Shown: positions 53,735 to 62,686 of the stretch, piece by piece
How positions within the stretch are numbered: position 1 is the stretch's first letter
How the letters are laid out: each line of letters starts with the position of its first letter
DNA from: CAXBGS01 sp963975425
GTDB lineage: Bacteria > Planctomycetota > Planctomycetia > Pirellulales > Pirellulaceae
Direction of reading: 5' to 3'
Assembly (NCBI GenBank): GCA_963975425.1
Contig: CAXBGS010000008.1
Location: 124,001-188,000 of the forward strand
DNA length: 64,000 bases
Notes under the pieces: generated by a model
The model's input: only the letters and a program-made list of their open reading frames with translations
What the model was told of the DNA's origin: nothing
Databases searched by the model: none
Program-made: the position numbers and the translations under genes

Positions 53735-55179
53735 CCGTCGCGCTGATCTTTGTCGCCTTCATGCTGCTGCTCGGGCTTATCCTGCGCCAACGAGTCGGCA
53801 TATTTCGCTGGTTATACATTCCATCATCCGTGATTGCCGGCGCGATCGGGTTGGTGGTGATTCAAGCCGTCTTGATGGGCCCCAATGACGCCTCGGCGAT
53901 CTCTTGGGCACGCGACCTTGCGCAAACGTTAAGCAGTTGGCCGGGCTTTCTGATTGCGATCGTATTCGCCGGCATGTTGCTCGAGCGAAAACCTGCGCCG
54001 ATCCGACAGCGGGTCCAAGGTGTGGCCAGACAAGGGTTGATGGTCTGGATCATCGTGCTCGGGCAAACCGCCGTAGGACTGACCGCGACTTGGTTGTTGG
54101 TGCAGCCGTTTTATGATGTCCCCAACGCGTTCGGCATGCTGATCGAGACAGGTTTTGCCGGCGGACATGGCACCGCCGCGGCGATGGGCGAAGTCTTCAA
54201 GCATCCGACCATTGAATTGGCCGGTGGATTGGAACTGGGCACGCTGATGGCCACCGTTGGATTGGTCTACGGCGTCGTCACCGGCATCCTCTGGATCAAC
54301 GTGGCAATCCGCTTTGGTTGGGTTGATCCGCACATGACCAAGGCCAGCCTAAAATCGCAAGCCGCAACCGACGAACGTCACCAACCCGAACCGATTGGAT
54401 ATTCCGCGATCAGCCGCGAAGCGATTGACCCGCTGTTGGTGCAAATGGTCTGGTTAACGGTCGCATTCGGAATCGGAATGTTGATGCAAGCGTGTGTCGT
54501 CAGCGCGGCTGTATGGTGGGATGCAGGAACAACGCCGCAATTGGCCAAAGATGCCGCGTCGGGCCAATTGGCACAACGCTTGACCGCATCCAGCGTGCTG
54601 GATTTCCCGCTGTTCATCTACACCTTGTTTGGCGGCCTGGCCGTGCGACGTGTTATGGAGGGACTCGGACTCGGTCACCTGATCGATTCATCCACCATCA
54701 ATCGACTGACATCGGCGGCGATGGATATTTTGGTGGTTGCCGCGATCGCGTCCTTGAACTTGGTGGCAACCCAAGCGTTGCTCGTGCCGTTCACCGTCTT
54801 ACTAATTAGCGGAGCCATCTGGGTCGGCGTGTGCTTGCTGGTGATCTCTCGGCGCGTGCTGCCCGCCGAACACTGGTTTCAATTGGGGCTGATCAATTAC
54901 GGCATGTCGACCGGCACCACCGCGACCGGATTCGTGTTGTTGCGGGTGATTGATCCCGAACTAGAATCCGGCGCCGCCGAAGATTACGCGCTTGCGGCCC
55001 CACTGTCGGCACCGTTCATCGGCGGCGGCATCTTGACCGTTGCGTTGCCCCTGATCGTCCTGCAGCAGATCCCCATCGCGATTTCAGCCCTCGGTATGAT
55101 CGCGATGGTGTTCGTGCTGACGGTGATCGGAATCCGCTGGCGAGCCACGCCGGCCCAGCCCGATTCGAGTTCGTTGTAA
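53731..55179 (+). CDS. GltS-type sodium/glutamate symporter family protein
   Basis: A 482-residue membrane protein with about ten hydrophobic segments spread over its length. The middle has GFAGGHGTAAAMGEVF, the pore-like GGHGT motif typical of the GltS sodium/glutamate symporter family. GltS family members import glutamate with sodium. Its ATG overlaps the fliO stop by 4 bases, placing it in the flagellar operon, which is unusual. A role in motility or sodium handling is not known. It may simply share the operon. Confidence 0.82.
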   Translation: MTVALIFVAFMLLLGLILRQRVGIFRWLYIPSSVIAGAIGLVVIQAVLMGPNDASAISWARDLAQTLSSWPGFLIAIVFAGMLLERKPAPIRQRVQGVARQGLMVWIIVLGQTAVGLTATWLLVQPFYDVPNAFGMLIETGFAGGHGTAAAMGEVFKHPTIELAGGLELGTLMATVGLVYGVVTGILWINVAIRFGWVDPHMTKASLKSQAATDERHQPEPIGYSAISREAIDPLLVQMVWLTVAFGIGMLMQACVVSAAVWWDAGTTPQLAKDAASGQLAQRLTASSVLDFPLFIYTLFGGLAVRRVMEGLGLGHLIDSSTINRLTSAAMDILVVAAIASLNLVATQALLVPFTVLLISGAIWVGVCLLVISRRVLPAEHWFQLGLINYGMSTGTTATGFVLLRVIDPELESGAAEDYALAAPLSAPFIGGGILTVALPLIVLQQIPIAISALGMIAMVFVLTVIGIRWRATPAQPDSSSL

Positions 55180-55547
55180 GAACCGTTCTGATACGAAAAT
55201 CGTCGTCAAAGTCGGTGCAGCCTGCGATTGCGTTCTTTCGGAGACGAGCTTGCAGCCCCGTCCGACATGAAGACTCAGGCCCGTCCGACATGAAGACTCA
55301 GGCCCGTCCGACATGAAGACTCAGGCCCGTCCGACATGCACACGCAGGCCGGTCCGTTCTAAACGTGCCGAGACCGCGGGGCGAGATTCGACTGGCGTGA
55401 ATTTTCCGGGCACTCCGCTCGCAAGATCGCCCCCCAGCGGCTATCAAACAGTGAAACAGCGTCGTTGTTTTCGCCTCGTTGTTTCGCAACCGACAAACAT
55501 TGGTCGGCAAACAGCCCCACCCGTCAGGAATCCGAAGAACCACGCTC
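55180..55547. other. Intergenic region after gltS-like gene, with tandem repeat
   Basis: No gene is supported. It contains the 23-bp tandem repeat (listed separately) and the start region of the ABC-2 permease pair. No clear terminator is seen after the symporter gene. Confidence 0.4.
55260..55351. repeat. 23-bp tandem repeat, four units
   Basis: GTCCGACATGAAGACTCAGGCCC is repeated three times exactly (55260, 55283, 55306), then a fourth diverged unit (GTCCGACATGCACACGCAGGCCG) follows, with a trailing GTCCG. The array lies in non-coding DNA. It has no spacers, so it is not CRISPR. Confidence 0.95.
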
Positions 55548-56432
55548 ATGCACGAATCTAACGTGTACGAATCCGAAATGCATGGCGAAAGCGGCTTGGC
55601 CTGGAAGCTCTCGCTATGGTGGATGATCCTGCGAACCGCTCTCGAGGAACGACTGGTTTACCGAGGCGACTTCGCGCTCGGCACACTGATGCGGTTCCTG
55701 CCGATCATCACGCAAATCTTTTTATGGTACGCCGTTTTCGATTCGATCGGCGAAGCCGAGGGCGACAATGCGGCATCGATCGGCGGTTTCGGATTTCGCG
55801 ACATGGTTGCGTACTACTTGCTGACGATGATCGCGCGAGCGTTCTCGAGCATGCCGGGGCTCGCATCGGGAATTGCCCAGCAAATCCGCGAAGGCGAGAT
55901 CAAACGATATTTAATTCAACCGATCGACCTGATCGGTTTCTTACTGCTGACACGCATTGCACACAAACTGGCTTACTACGCCGTCGCGATTGCTCCGTTC
56001 GCACTGGTCTTCTTCTTGTGCCGCAGTTACTTCGCCGATGGCTGGCCGTCGGCCAACGTGATGTGTGCCTTTATCGCTTCACTGATCATGGGCTTTTTGA
56101 TCGGATTCTTTCTCGAGGCCGCGATCGGCATGATCGGATTCTGGTTTCTCGAGGTATCGTCGCTGTTGTTCGTTTATATGCTGTTCAGTTTCTTCTTGTC
56201 CGGACACATGTTTCCGCTGTCGTTGTTGCCGGATTCGATCGAACCCTTTGTCAATTTCTTACCATTGAAATACCTCGCCTATTTTCCGGCGGCAGTGTTC
56301 TTGGGAAAGATTCCCGAAGAGGACCTGCCCATGGAACTAGCAACGCAGGCGGCATGGTTGGTGTTCTTTATCGTCGTATGCCGAATCGCCTATGCCCGCG
56401 GCATTCGCCGCTACAGCGGATACGGGGGCTAA
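55548..56432 (+). CDS. ABC-2 family permease (first of a pair)
   Basis: A 294-residue integral membrane protein with about six hydrophobic segments. It resembles the DUF990-type ABC-2 permeases: LWWMILRTALEERLVYRGDF at the N-terminus, then IREGEIKRYLIQPIDLIGF, a family-like coupling segment. The end has YLAYFPAAVFLGKIP. It probably forms a heterodimer with the following gene and exports an unknown substrate. No ATPase gene is adjacent. The start ATG 55548 could also be 55581 (MHGES). Confidence 0.83.
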   Translation: MHESNVYESEMHGESGLAWKLSLWWMILRTALEERLVYRGDFALGTLMRFLPIITQIFLWYAVFDSIGEAEGDNAASIGGFGFRDMVAYYLLTMIARAFSSMPGLASGIAQQIREGEIKRYLIQPIDLIGFLLLTRIAHKLAYYAVAIAPFALVFFLCRSYFADGWPSANVMCAFIASLIMGFLIGFFLEAAIGMIGFWFLEVSSLLFVYMLFSFFLSGHMFPLSLLPDSIEPFVNFLPLKYLAYFPAAVFLGKIPEEDLPMELATQAAWLVFFIVVCRIAYARGIRRYSGYGG

Positions 56433-56436
56433 CCAG

Positions 56437-57309
56437 ATGCCAAACTCGAATTTATCCAACTCCGGACCGAACTACTGGAAGGTGTTTGCGACATTTGCGC
56501 GGAACAGCTTGGTGCGCGACATGACGTTCCGTACCAATTTTCTGTTGCAGTGCATCAGCAGCATCGGCTGGACACTGATGAACGTCGGGTTTTATCTGAT
56601 CGTTTTCCAGTACACCGAATCGATCGGCGAAGGGACCGGGTGGGATCGCGAACGGTTCTTTTTGTTCATTGCGACGACTTGGTTCATCAACAGCTTGGTG
56701 CAAGCGTTCTTTATGCCGAACGCTCAAGAGTTCAGCGAATTGATTCGTACCGGTGGATTGGACTTTGCGCTGCTGAAACCAATCGATACGCAGTTCCTAA
56801 TCTCGTTTCGGCGAATCGACTGGAGCGCCCTTTCGAATTTCGTTGCCGGACTGGTCATCGCCGTGATCGCCTTGCGTTCGCTGGTGACAAGGGATGTGGC
56901 TCCGTTGTCAGTGACACCGCTGTCACTAGCGCTGTACGTGCTGTTCTTGGCATGCGGCGTGGCGATCATGTATAGCCTGATGATTTGTTTAAGCGCGACC
57001 AGTATTTGGCTGGGACGAAACCAGACGCTCTACAACTTTTGGTTTTACATCACCAATTTCAGCCGCTATCCGATGGAGATCTACAACCAGGGTTGGGGGC
57101 GACCGCTGTTCGGATTCTTCACGTTCATCGTCCCCGTGCTAGTCGTGGTCAACGTTCCCGCCAGAATTCTGGCCAAACCGCTTTCGCCGCCGGCGGACTG
57201 GGAATGGATGCTGGTTGGTTGGGCCGTCGCGGCAACCGTCCTCAGCGTGGCCGCAAGCCGCTGGGTTTTCAAAAAAGCACTCGGCAGCTACCGCAGCGCT
57301 AGCTCTTAG
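56437..57309 (+). CDS. ABC-2 family permease (second of a pair)
   Basis: A 290-residue membrane protein, sister of the preceding gene, with about six hydrophobic segments. It has the same coupling-type element, LIRTGGLDFALLKPIDTQF, and an N-terminal arrangement ARNSLVRDMTFRTNFLLQ. It begins 4 bases after its partner's stop, with GGGGG upstream. Both together would make one transporter half-pair. It resembles permeases that need a separate ATPase, probably encoded elsewhere. Confidence 0.83.
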   Translation: MPNSNLSNSGPNYWKVFATFARNSLVRDMTFRTNFLLQCISSIGWTLMNVGFYLIVFQYTESIGEGTGWDRERFFLFIATTWFINSLVQAFFMPNAQEFSELIRTGGLDFALLKPIDTQFLISFRRIDWSALSNFVAGLVIAVIALRSLVTRDVAPLSVTPLSLALYVLFLACGVAIMYSLMICLSATSIWLGRNQTLYNFWFYITNFSRYPMEIYNQGWGRPLFGFFTFIVPVLVVVNVPARILAKPLSPPADWEWMLVGWAVAATVLSVAASRWVFKKALGSYRSASS

Positions 57310-57464
57310 ACGCGTCCTATCCGCTCGCATCTTATCGCGTCTTGCACGGTCGATCATCTTGAACGGGCCTGCCTCAGGTGCGCAAGTCGCCCATCCGCAT
57401 TGCTGGAACTGTGTACAATCCAATGTGACATCGATCGAATTCTTATGTTGCGTCGGGGGCGCTT

Positions 57465-60400
57465 ATGCGTGGTCTTAGCGGTGGTTGCCTGATTTTCCTG
57501 CTGTTGGTTCTGCCGATCGACCTCGTCCATGGGCGTGAATGGGTCGATTCCACTGGCAAATATCGAATCAAAGCCACGCTGGTTGCGGTTCACGGTGACA
57601 AAGCGGTGTTGGAAAAGGCTGACGGCAAGATCGTTAGCATTCCGATTTCGCGGCTCAGTGCACGTGATCGCCAATTTCTCAAGCAATCGCCATCCCCCAG
57701 CCCCACAAAAAACCAGAGCCCCGCAAAAAATCGGAGCACCGCAAACGAAGAAGTGCCCAGTTCGCAATCAGTGCCGGATCATAAACACGCCAATGCAGCG
57801 ATCGCGATTTTAAAAAAGAACTGTCGGCGTTGTCACGGCGAGGGTGGTACCGAGGAAGGTGGTTTCGGGTTCGCCGCTAATCGTGAGAAACTTGTTTCCT
57901 CGGGCTATGTGCTACTTAAAGATCCGAAACGTTCGCCTTTGTTTCAGCGCGTCGTCGCATCGGATTCTCCCATGCCGCCCGAGGGCGAGTCCCCGCGACC
58001 GTCCGCCGAAGACATCGAACGATTGCGAATTTGGATTGCCTCTGGCGCTCCCTCCGCGAATCAAAGTCCGATGCCGCGGTACGTTTCAATGGCTGAAATC
58101 TATGATCAGGTCGATGCTGACTTGAGATCACTAAAAAGAAACGACCGACCCTACATTCGTTATTTCTCGAGCGTTCATTTGCGCAACGCCGGTGTTTCGT
58201 TAGCAGAACTTGAAACGCATCACTTGGCGTTGGCCAAGTTGGCGAACAGTCTTTCGTGGAACCGCCAGCTTGCCGGTCTCACATCCATGGGACCCGAAAA
58301 CACGCTTTATCGAATTGACCTGCGTGACCTGAAATGGTCGGCTCAAACATGGTCCGAGATCGTGTCGCGCTCGCCCCATGCTTTGGTGTTCGATTCGCCG
58401 CAGGCGAGGGCAGTCCGCGCAGCGACCTCCTGTGAGGTTCCCATCGTCCGCGCCGATTGGTTCATCGCCGCGGCATCACGCCCACCCTTGTATCACGAAC
58501 TTGCTCAGATCCCATCAACGGACACTCGACTCGAAACGCTTTTACGCGTCGACGTCCGCGCGGATATCAAACAAGGGCGAGCCGTTCGTGTCGGGTTCGC
58601 ACGGTCGGGCGTTTCACAAAACAATCGTTTGATCCAGCGGCATCAATCCATCTTCGGCGGTTACTGGAAAAGCTATGACTTTGCCGGAAACACTGGCCGC
58701 AAAAACCTATTCGAAAACCCACTGGGCCCCGGATCGACGGTCGGTTCGTTTGAACACGATGGTGGCGAAATCATCTTTCACCTTCCCAACGGCATGCTGG
58801 GCTTCATGCTGACCGATCGGATGGGGCGACGAATCGATCGGGGTCCGATTGAGATCGTGAGCGATCCACAGCAGCCCGATCGAACCGTTGTCAACGGCGT
58901 GTCCTGCATGTCGTGTCACTACGGCGGTTTCATTCAGAAATCAGACGAAATTCGCAAGCATGTTATGGCCAACGAATCCGCTTATCGGAATTTGGATGAC
59001 ATTCTGACGTTGTACCCCGAGCCTGCTACGGCAAAGAAATGGATCGAAACGGATACGAAGACCTACCTGACAGCCCTGGCCAAAGACGAAATCGGAATGT
59101 CAAAACCGACTCGCGCCAATGAACCGATCGGACTGATCAGCAACCGTTACGGAAACGAAATTGACTTGACGCTTGCTGCGGCCGAGTTGGGAATGCAGCC
59201 GGATTCGCTGATGAAACAAATGGAATCCATCAACGATGGCGACCTATTGCGTTCAGTCGGTGCGTTAAAGGTGCGTGGAGGTGTCGTTAAACGCGAAACA
59301 TTCGACCATGTTTTTTTTGACCTCGCGTTACACTTGAGGCTCGGCCGCCCGCCGAGCACAACCGAATTGAACGGCGTTCGTGGCCGCATGGCAAACAACC
59401 GATCGTTGGACCGCAAAGCAAACCTGGTTGCCGCCGGGGCGGTCACGGTAAGCAAAGAAGCCGAAGACGCGCTCGCGGCCGGAGTCGAGGCTATTCGTCA
59501 GCATGACTGGCAGACGGCCGAAGACGAGTTTGCGATCGCTCTGCGGTTGCCGGCGGACCGTGCATTTACCGCTCGCATCTATGAGAACGCTAGTCGGCTA
59601 TACGAACGCGGCGGATCGGTGCAGCGTCTCATCGATGCTCATCAGTTTCTGCTTGACTGCTGCGACAATCCCGACGAAATCGAACAAGCTCGCACCAACT
59701 TCTTTAACTCGCTGATGCGATTCGCCGACAAGTCGCAATCCTGGTCGTGGACACCGCGGCACACGACCAAAATCGACTGGCGGTCCCAGTTGCCGACTTC
59801 GGTTTCGACCGCGGTCGCATCGACATTCGAAAAACGCTTGCAGGAAGATCCGGATCACGAACCCACACTCCGGGTGATGCAGACTTACTGGCAACGCGTC
59901 CACGACAATCCTGAAAAGCGAACCGAAATCCTGCGCCGGCTTTATGAGCTCTATCATGCCCGTGGCGAGCGGATCGATGTAATGACCGTCCTGGACATGG
60001 CATATTTGTTTCCGAAATTCGGTGACGCAATACAGAACGCTGCGATCCTGAAAGAGCTGGCGGGTGCGGCAACCGGTGACCATGCGGCGTCTCTTCGCAT
60101 CAGTGAGGCAGAGGCGTTAGCAAACGCCGATGAAAATGAGCGAGCCATCGCGGTACTAAAGATGGCAGAGCGACAATTCCAACCTAGCCGCAGCACATCG
60201 AACACAGCTTATCTAGTCAAGATTGGTGACTTGTACATGCGACTGAACTCGCCTGATCTTGCTGCGGGAAGCTATCGGCCGGCTCTCGTGAGGGAAAAGA
60301 ATCCGACTCAAATGCGGCAACTTCAAGACAAGCTGTCCCTAGCAGTCGAGGCCATCGCAAGGCAGCATGGGGGCAGTGCACCCTCGGCGGTCAGCCAAGA

Positions 60401-61535
60401 GACGAGCCGCTTGCTCGACCCGACACTGCCGTTTCGCGCTGAGGCTGAGCGTTACGAAGCGATGTCATCCCGTTCTCCGGCCAGCACGATGGAATACATG
60501 GTGCAGGCCGCCGCGAGTTGGATCAAAGCTCAGCAACCAAAGCAAGCCGCCAGCGCGTTGCAGAAAGCGGCGGCATCGCTGAGTCGGCTGCCGGACAATC
60601 AAGCCGAACACAACCATACGCGTTTGGCCGCTTTGTATGAACAGATCGATCTGCATCAAGATGCCGTGAATCACTGGTCTGCCGCTTTGAAAATCTGTGA
60701 TAACGAACGTAGCATCACAAAGTATCAGGCAAGTATCAAAGCGTTGATCCAAGAGGACCGATCAATTCATGTCTCCACCGAACTGGCGAGGCTGATCGAC
60801 GACCACCACAAATATCGCGCGTTGGCACGCAAAGCCGAAAATCGTAAATCGTACGACGCCAACAGTGAGTCGAGGTCCCTTGTCGAAGCCGCAAAATTGT
60901 GGAGTCAAGCCGGCGATGTCGACGAAGTAAAACGCGTGGGCCAAAAAGCGGAAATGAGTATCAAGCGTATCGTTTCGCAACCATCGTACTCGCCCCAAGC
61001 AAGCCTGCATCGCGACCTGGCCGAGGCTTACGAGCATGTCAAACTATACGACCAGGCAATCTCGAACCTTGTCTCAGCGATCGACAACGCCATCCGCGAT
61101 GATGACGCGACCAAGTACCATCAAACGCTTACCGCCATCTGCCAACAAACCGGCTTGCCCATTCCGAAACTTGATCCAAAATCCGCCGTCAAACTCGATC
61201 CACTGAATCGTGTTCGTGTCCAGGCGACCGAGTACGAAGAGAGGGCGAGCGCCGAGCGAATCCCATCTTCACGGGCCAGGTACTGGAAATCTGCTAGCGA
61301 AACATGGCTGAAAGCGAATGAGAAAGAACGATCACTGCAAGCCGCCGAGCAATACCAAGAACTGTTGATGAAGCTAGAACGTGTCAGCGACCACGACCTG
61401 GGCAGGCTGGCTGAGCTATACGAGGCGATTGGGGATACCGAACACGCGATCCAGGCCTACCAACTGGCACTGGAGGCATCCACAAGCGAATACGGAAAGA
61501 AGAAATACAGAGAGCGGATTGCGGCTTTAAAATAG
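57465..61535 (+). CDS. Giant SHD1-cytochrome-TPR exported protein, function unknown
   Basis: A 1356-residue protein. It has a signal peptide (about 1-23), an SHD1/SLA1-like domain (about 24-70, REWVDSTGKYRIKATLV onward), a short Pro/Ser/Asn-rich linker, and a cytochrome-like domain with CRRCH (C120, C123, H124), FGFAANREKL and the MPPEGESPRPS block. A ~350-residue region of unknown type follows, closed by a second haem-type motif CMSCH (C481, C484, H485). From about 660 to the end there are many TPR-like helix pairs (for example DWQTAEDEFAIAL and LAELYEAIGDTEHAIQAYQLAL). It is probably periplasmic or surface-exposed, possibly an electron carrier with a TPR scaffold (inference). Monocistronic; convergent with the unknown gene downstream. 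Confidence 0.82.
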   Translation: MRGLSGGCLIFLLLVLPIDLVHGREWVDSTGKYRIKATLVAVHGDKAVLEKADGKIVSIPISRLSARDRQFLKQSPSPSPTKNQSPAKNRSTANEEVPSSQSVPDHKHANAAIAILKKNCRRCHGEGGTEEGGFGFAANREKLVSSGYVLLKDPKRSPLFQRVVASDSPMPPEGESPRPSAEDIERLRIWIASGAPSANQSPMPRYVSMAEIYDQVDADLRSLKRNDRPYIRYFSSVHLRNAGVSLAELETHHLALAKLANSLSWNRQLAGLTSMGPENTLYRIDLRDLKWSAQTWSEIVSRSPHALVFDSPQARAVRAATSCEVPIVRADWFIAAASRPPLYHELAQIPSTDTRLETLLRVDVRADIKQGRAVRVGFARSGVSQNNRLIQRHQSIFGGYWKSYDFAGNTGRKNLFENPLGPGSTVGSFEHDGGEIIFHLPNGMLGFMLTDRMGRRIDRGPIEIVSDPQQPDRTVVNGVSCMSCHYGGFIQKSDEIRKHVMANESAYRNLDDILTLYPEPATAKKWIETDTKTYLTALAKDEIGMSKPTRANEPIGLISNRYGNEIDLTLAAAELGMQPDSLMKQMESINDGDLLRSVGALKVRGGVVKRETFDHVFFDLALHLRLGRPPSTTELNGVRGRMANNRSLDRKANLVAAGAVTVSKEAEDALAAGVEAIRQHDWQTAEDEFAIALRLPADRAFTARIYENASRLYERGGSVQRLIDAHQFLLDCCDNPDEIEQARTNFFNSLMRFADKSQSWSWTPRHTTKIDWRSQLPTSVSTAVASTFEKRLQEDPDHEPTLRVMQTYWQRVHDNPEKRTEILRRLYELYHARGERIDVMTVLDMAYLFPKFGDAIQNAAILKELAGAATGDHAASLRISEAEALANADENERAIAVLKMAERQFQPSRSTSNTAYLVKIGDLYMRLNSPDLAAGSYRPALVREKNPTQMRQLQDKLSLAVEAIARQHGGSAPSAVSQETSRLLDPTLPFRAEAERYEAMSSRSPASTMEYMVQAAASWIKAQQPKQAASALQKAAASLSRLPDNQAEHNHTRLAALYEQIDLHQDAVNHWSAALKICDNERSITKYQASIKALIQEDRSIHVSTELARLIDDHHKYRALARKAENRKSYDANSESRSLVEAAKLWSQAGDVDEVKRVGQKAEMSIKRIVSQPSYSPQASLHRDLAEAYEHVKLYDQAISNLVSAIDNAIRDDDATKYHQTLTAICQQTGLPIPKLDPKSAVKLDPLNRVRVQATEYEERASAERIPSSRARYWKSASETWLKANEKERSLQAAEQYQELLMKLERVSDHDLGRLAELYEAIGDTEHAIQAYQLALEASTSEYGKKKYRERIAALK

Positions 61536-61547
61536 TGAGTTACGACC

Positions 61548-62510
61548 TCACTTGCCTTCGAGACTTTCCGTCGGGACAGTTTCCCCCGTCAGATGAATTG
61601 ACACGGACGCGGAACTGCGTTCCTCGGGAATCCAATAGCCTTCACCGATTTTTTCAGGGCGAGTGATTCCGTCGGTAAGCGCGTGTTGATCGTCGAGATG
61701 CAACGGCAACGTTTCGATGCTCGACACTTCACATGGTCGCCCCAGCGCAACGTTCGTCTTGCCAAAGAAAACCTGAACCTCGGCAAGCCCGTTTCCCTCG
61801 CCTTTCCATTTTGGCAATTCGATCGTGACGCGATCAAACAAAACCTTGGGCAACCGAATCGGATTGTTCACCTGTCTTGTGCTCATCGGCACCCGCGAGC
61901 GACTCCATAGCGCTTTCTTTCCCTTGTACAGCCGCAAGTTCACCGTGGGCGTGAACCGACGATGCAACTTTTGGTCAAGCGGCAAGTTCCAAATGACAAT
62001 TCCGATCGCGTTTCCGGCGGTTGCGAACTGAAACTTCAAGTTGGCTTCAGCCCGCGTGATTCGAAATTTTTCGTTACTCGCCTCAACAACCGCGTTACGT
62101 TTCTGCATCGCTGCCTGTTGACTTTCCATACGTTGGCGATCGGCGGCCGCAAGTTCGCGCGAGGTCGAACGAACCAAATCGGCATGAGCATTTTCGATAG
62201 CCTTTAGAGACTGTGCTTGCACTAACTTTATCGCATCCGCAAATTCAGTCGCTCCGAAAATCCCGCCCGCAGCGACCCGGTCCTCGGCGCGTTTGATTTG
62301 GTCGTCATAGACCGCAAGGATCTCGTTGACGCCCATCGGCACGGCTTGCTTGCCGAGTCCTTGCATTGACGTTTGATACGACTTCCGAGCTTGCTTTAGC
62401 TGATCGATGTATTCTCGACCGGTGTCGCTCGGCTGCTGTGCTGCAGCGGAGACGGCGATGGCTAAGACTGCGAATAAAGCAAACGTGACGGGGAAGCGGC
62501 AACGATTCAT
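61548..62510 (-). CDS. Exported protein with coiled-coil region, function unknown
   Basis: A 320-residue protein not recognised as any named family. It has a signal peptide (about 1-24, ending SAAAQQ), then a helical region rich in Ala, Gln and Glu (about 30-150) that is likely coiled coil, and a C-terminal part of about 150 residues, mostly beta (AGNAIGIVIWNLPL, then RFTPTVNLRLYKGKKALW and LPKVLFDRVTIELP), which resembles a jelly-roll or carbohydrate-binding-like sandwich. The end is VSIHLTGETVPTESLEGK. It is convergent with the giant SHD1-cytochrome-TPR gene. The 3' ends are only 12 bases apart, so terminators may be shared. Confidence 0.68.
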   Translation of the reverse strand: MNRCRFPVTFALFAVLAIAVSAAAQQPSDTGREYIDQLKQARKSYQTSMQGLGKQAVPMGVNEILAVYDDQIKRAEDRVAAGGIFGATEFADAIKLVQAQSLKAIENAHADLVRSTSRELAAADRQRMESQQAAMQKRNAVVEASNEKFRITRAEANLKFQFATAGNAIGIVIWNLPLDQKLHRRFTPTVNLRLYKGKKALWSRSRVPMSTRQVNNPIRLPKVLFDRVTIELPKWKGEGNGLAEVQVFFGKTNVALGRPCEVSSIETLPLHLDDQHALTDGITRPEKIGEGYWIPEERSSASVSIHLTGETVPTESLEGK

Positions 62511-62686
62511 CTATAAACTCCGCCAGCTTTACGATGGGACGAATAAAAAAGCCTTTCAATCGTATCATCCAGGTGAGTGAATCGATACCGTTTCCGATGA
62601 TAATGCCCAAAGGCGGATCATGACTTTCCGGTCCGATAAGAAGCCGCACGCTTGCCGAATCGGACTTCGGTCACTACGAATAGTTC

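Noticed and set aside
55260..55351. CRISPR array
   Set aside because: The 23-bp units are directly adjacent with no spacers and no cas genes are near.
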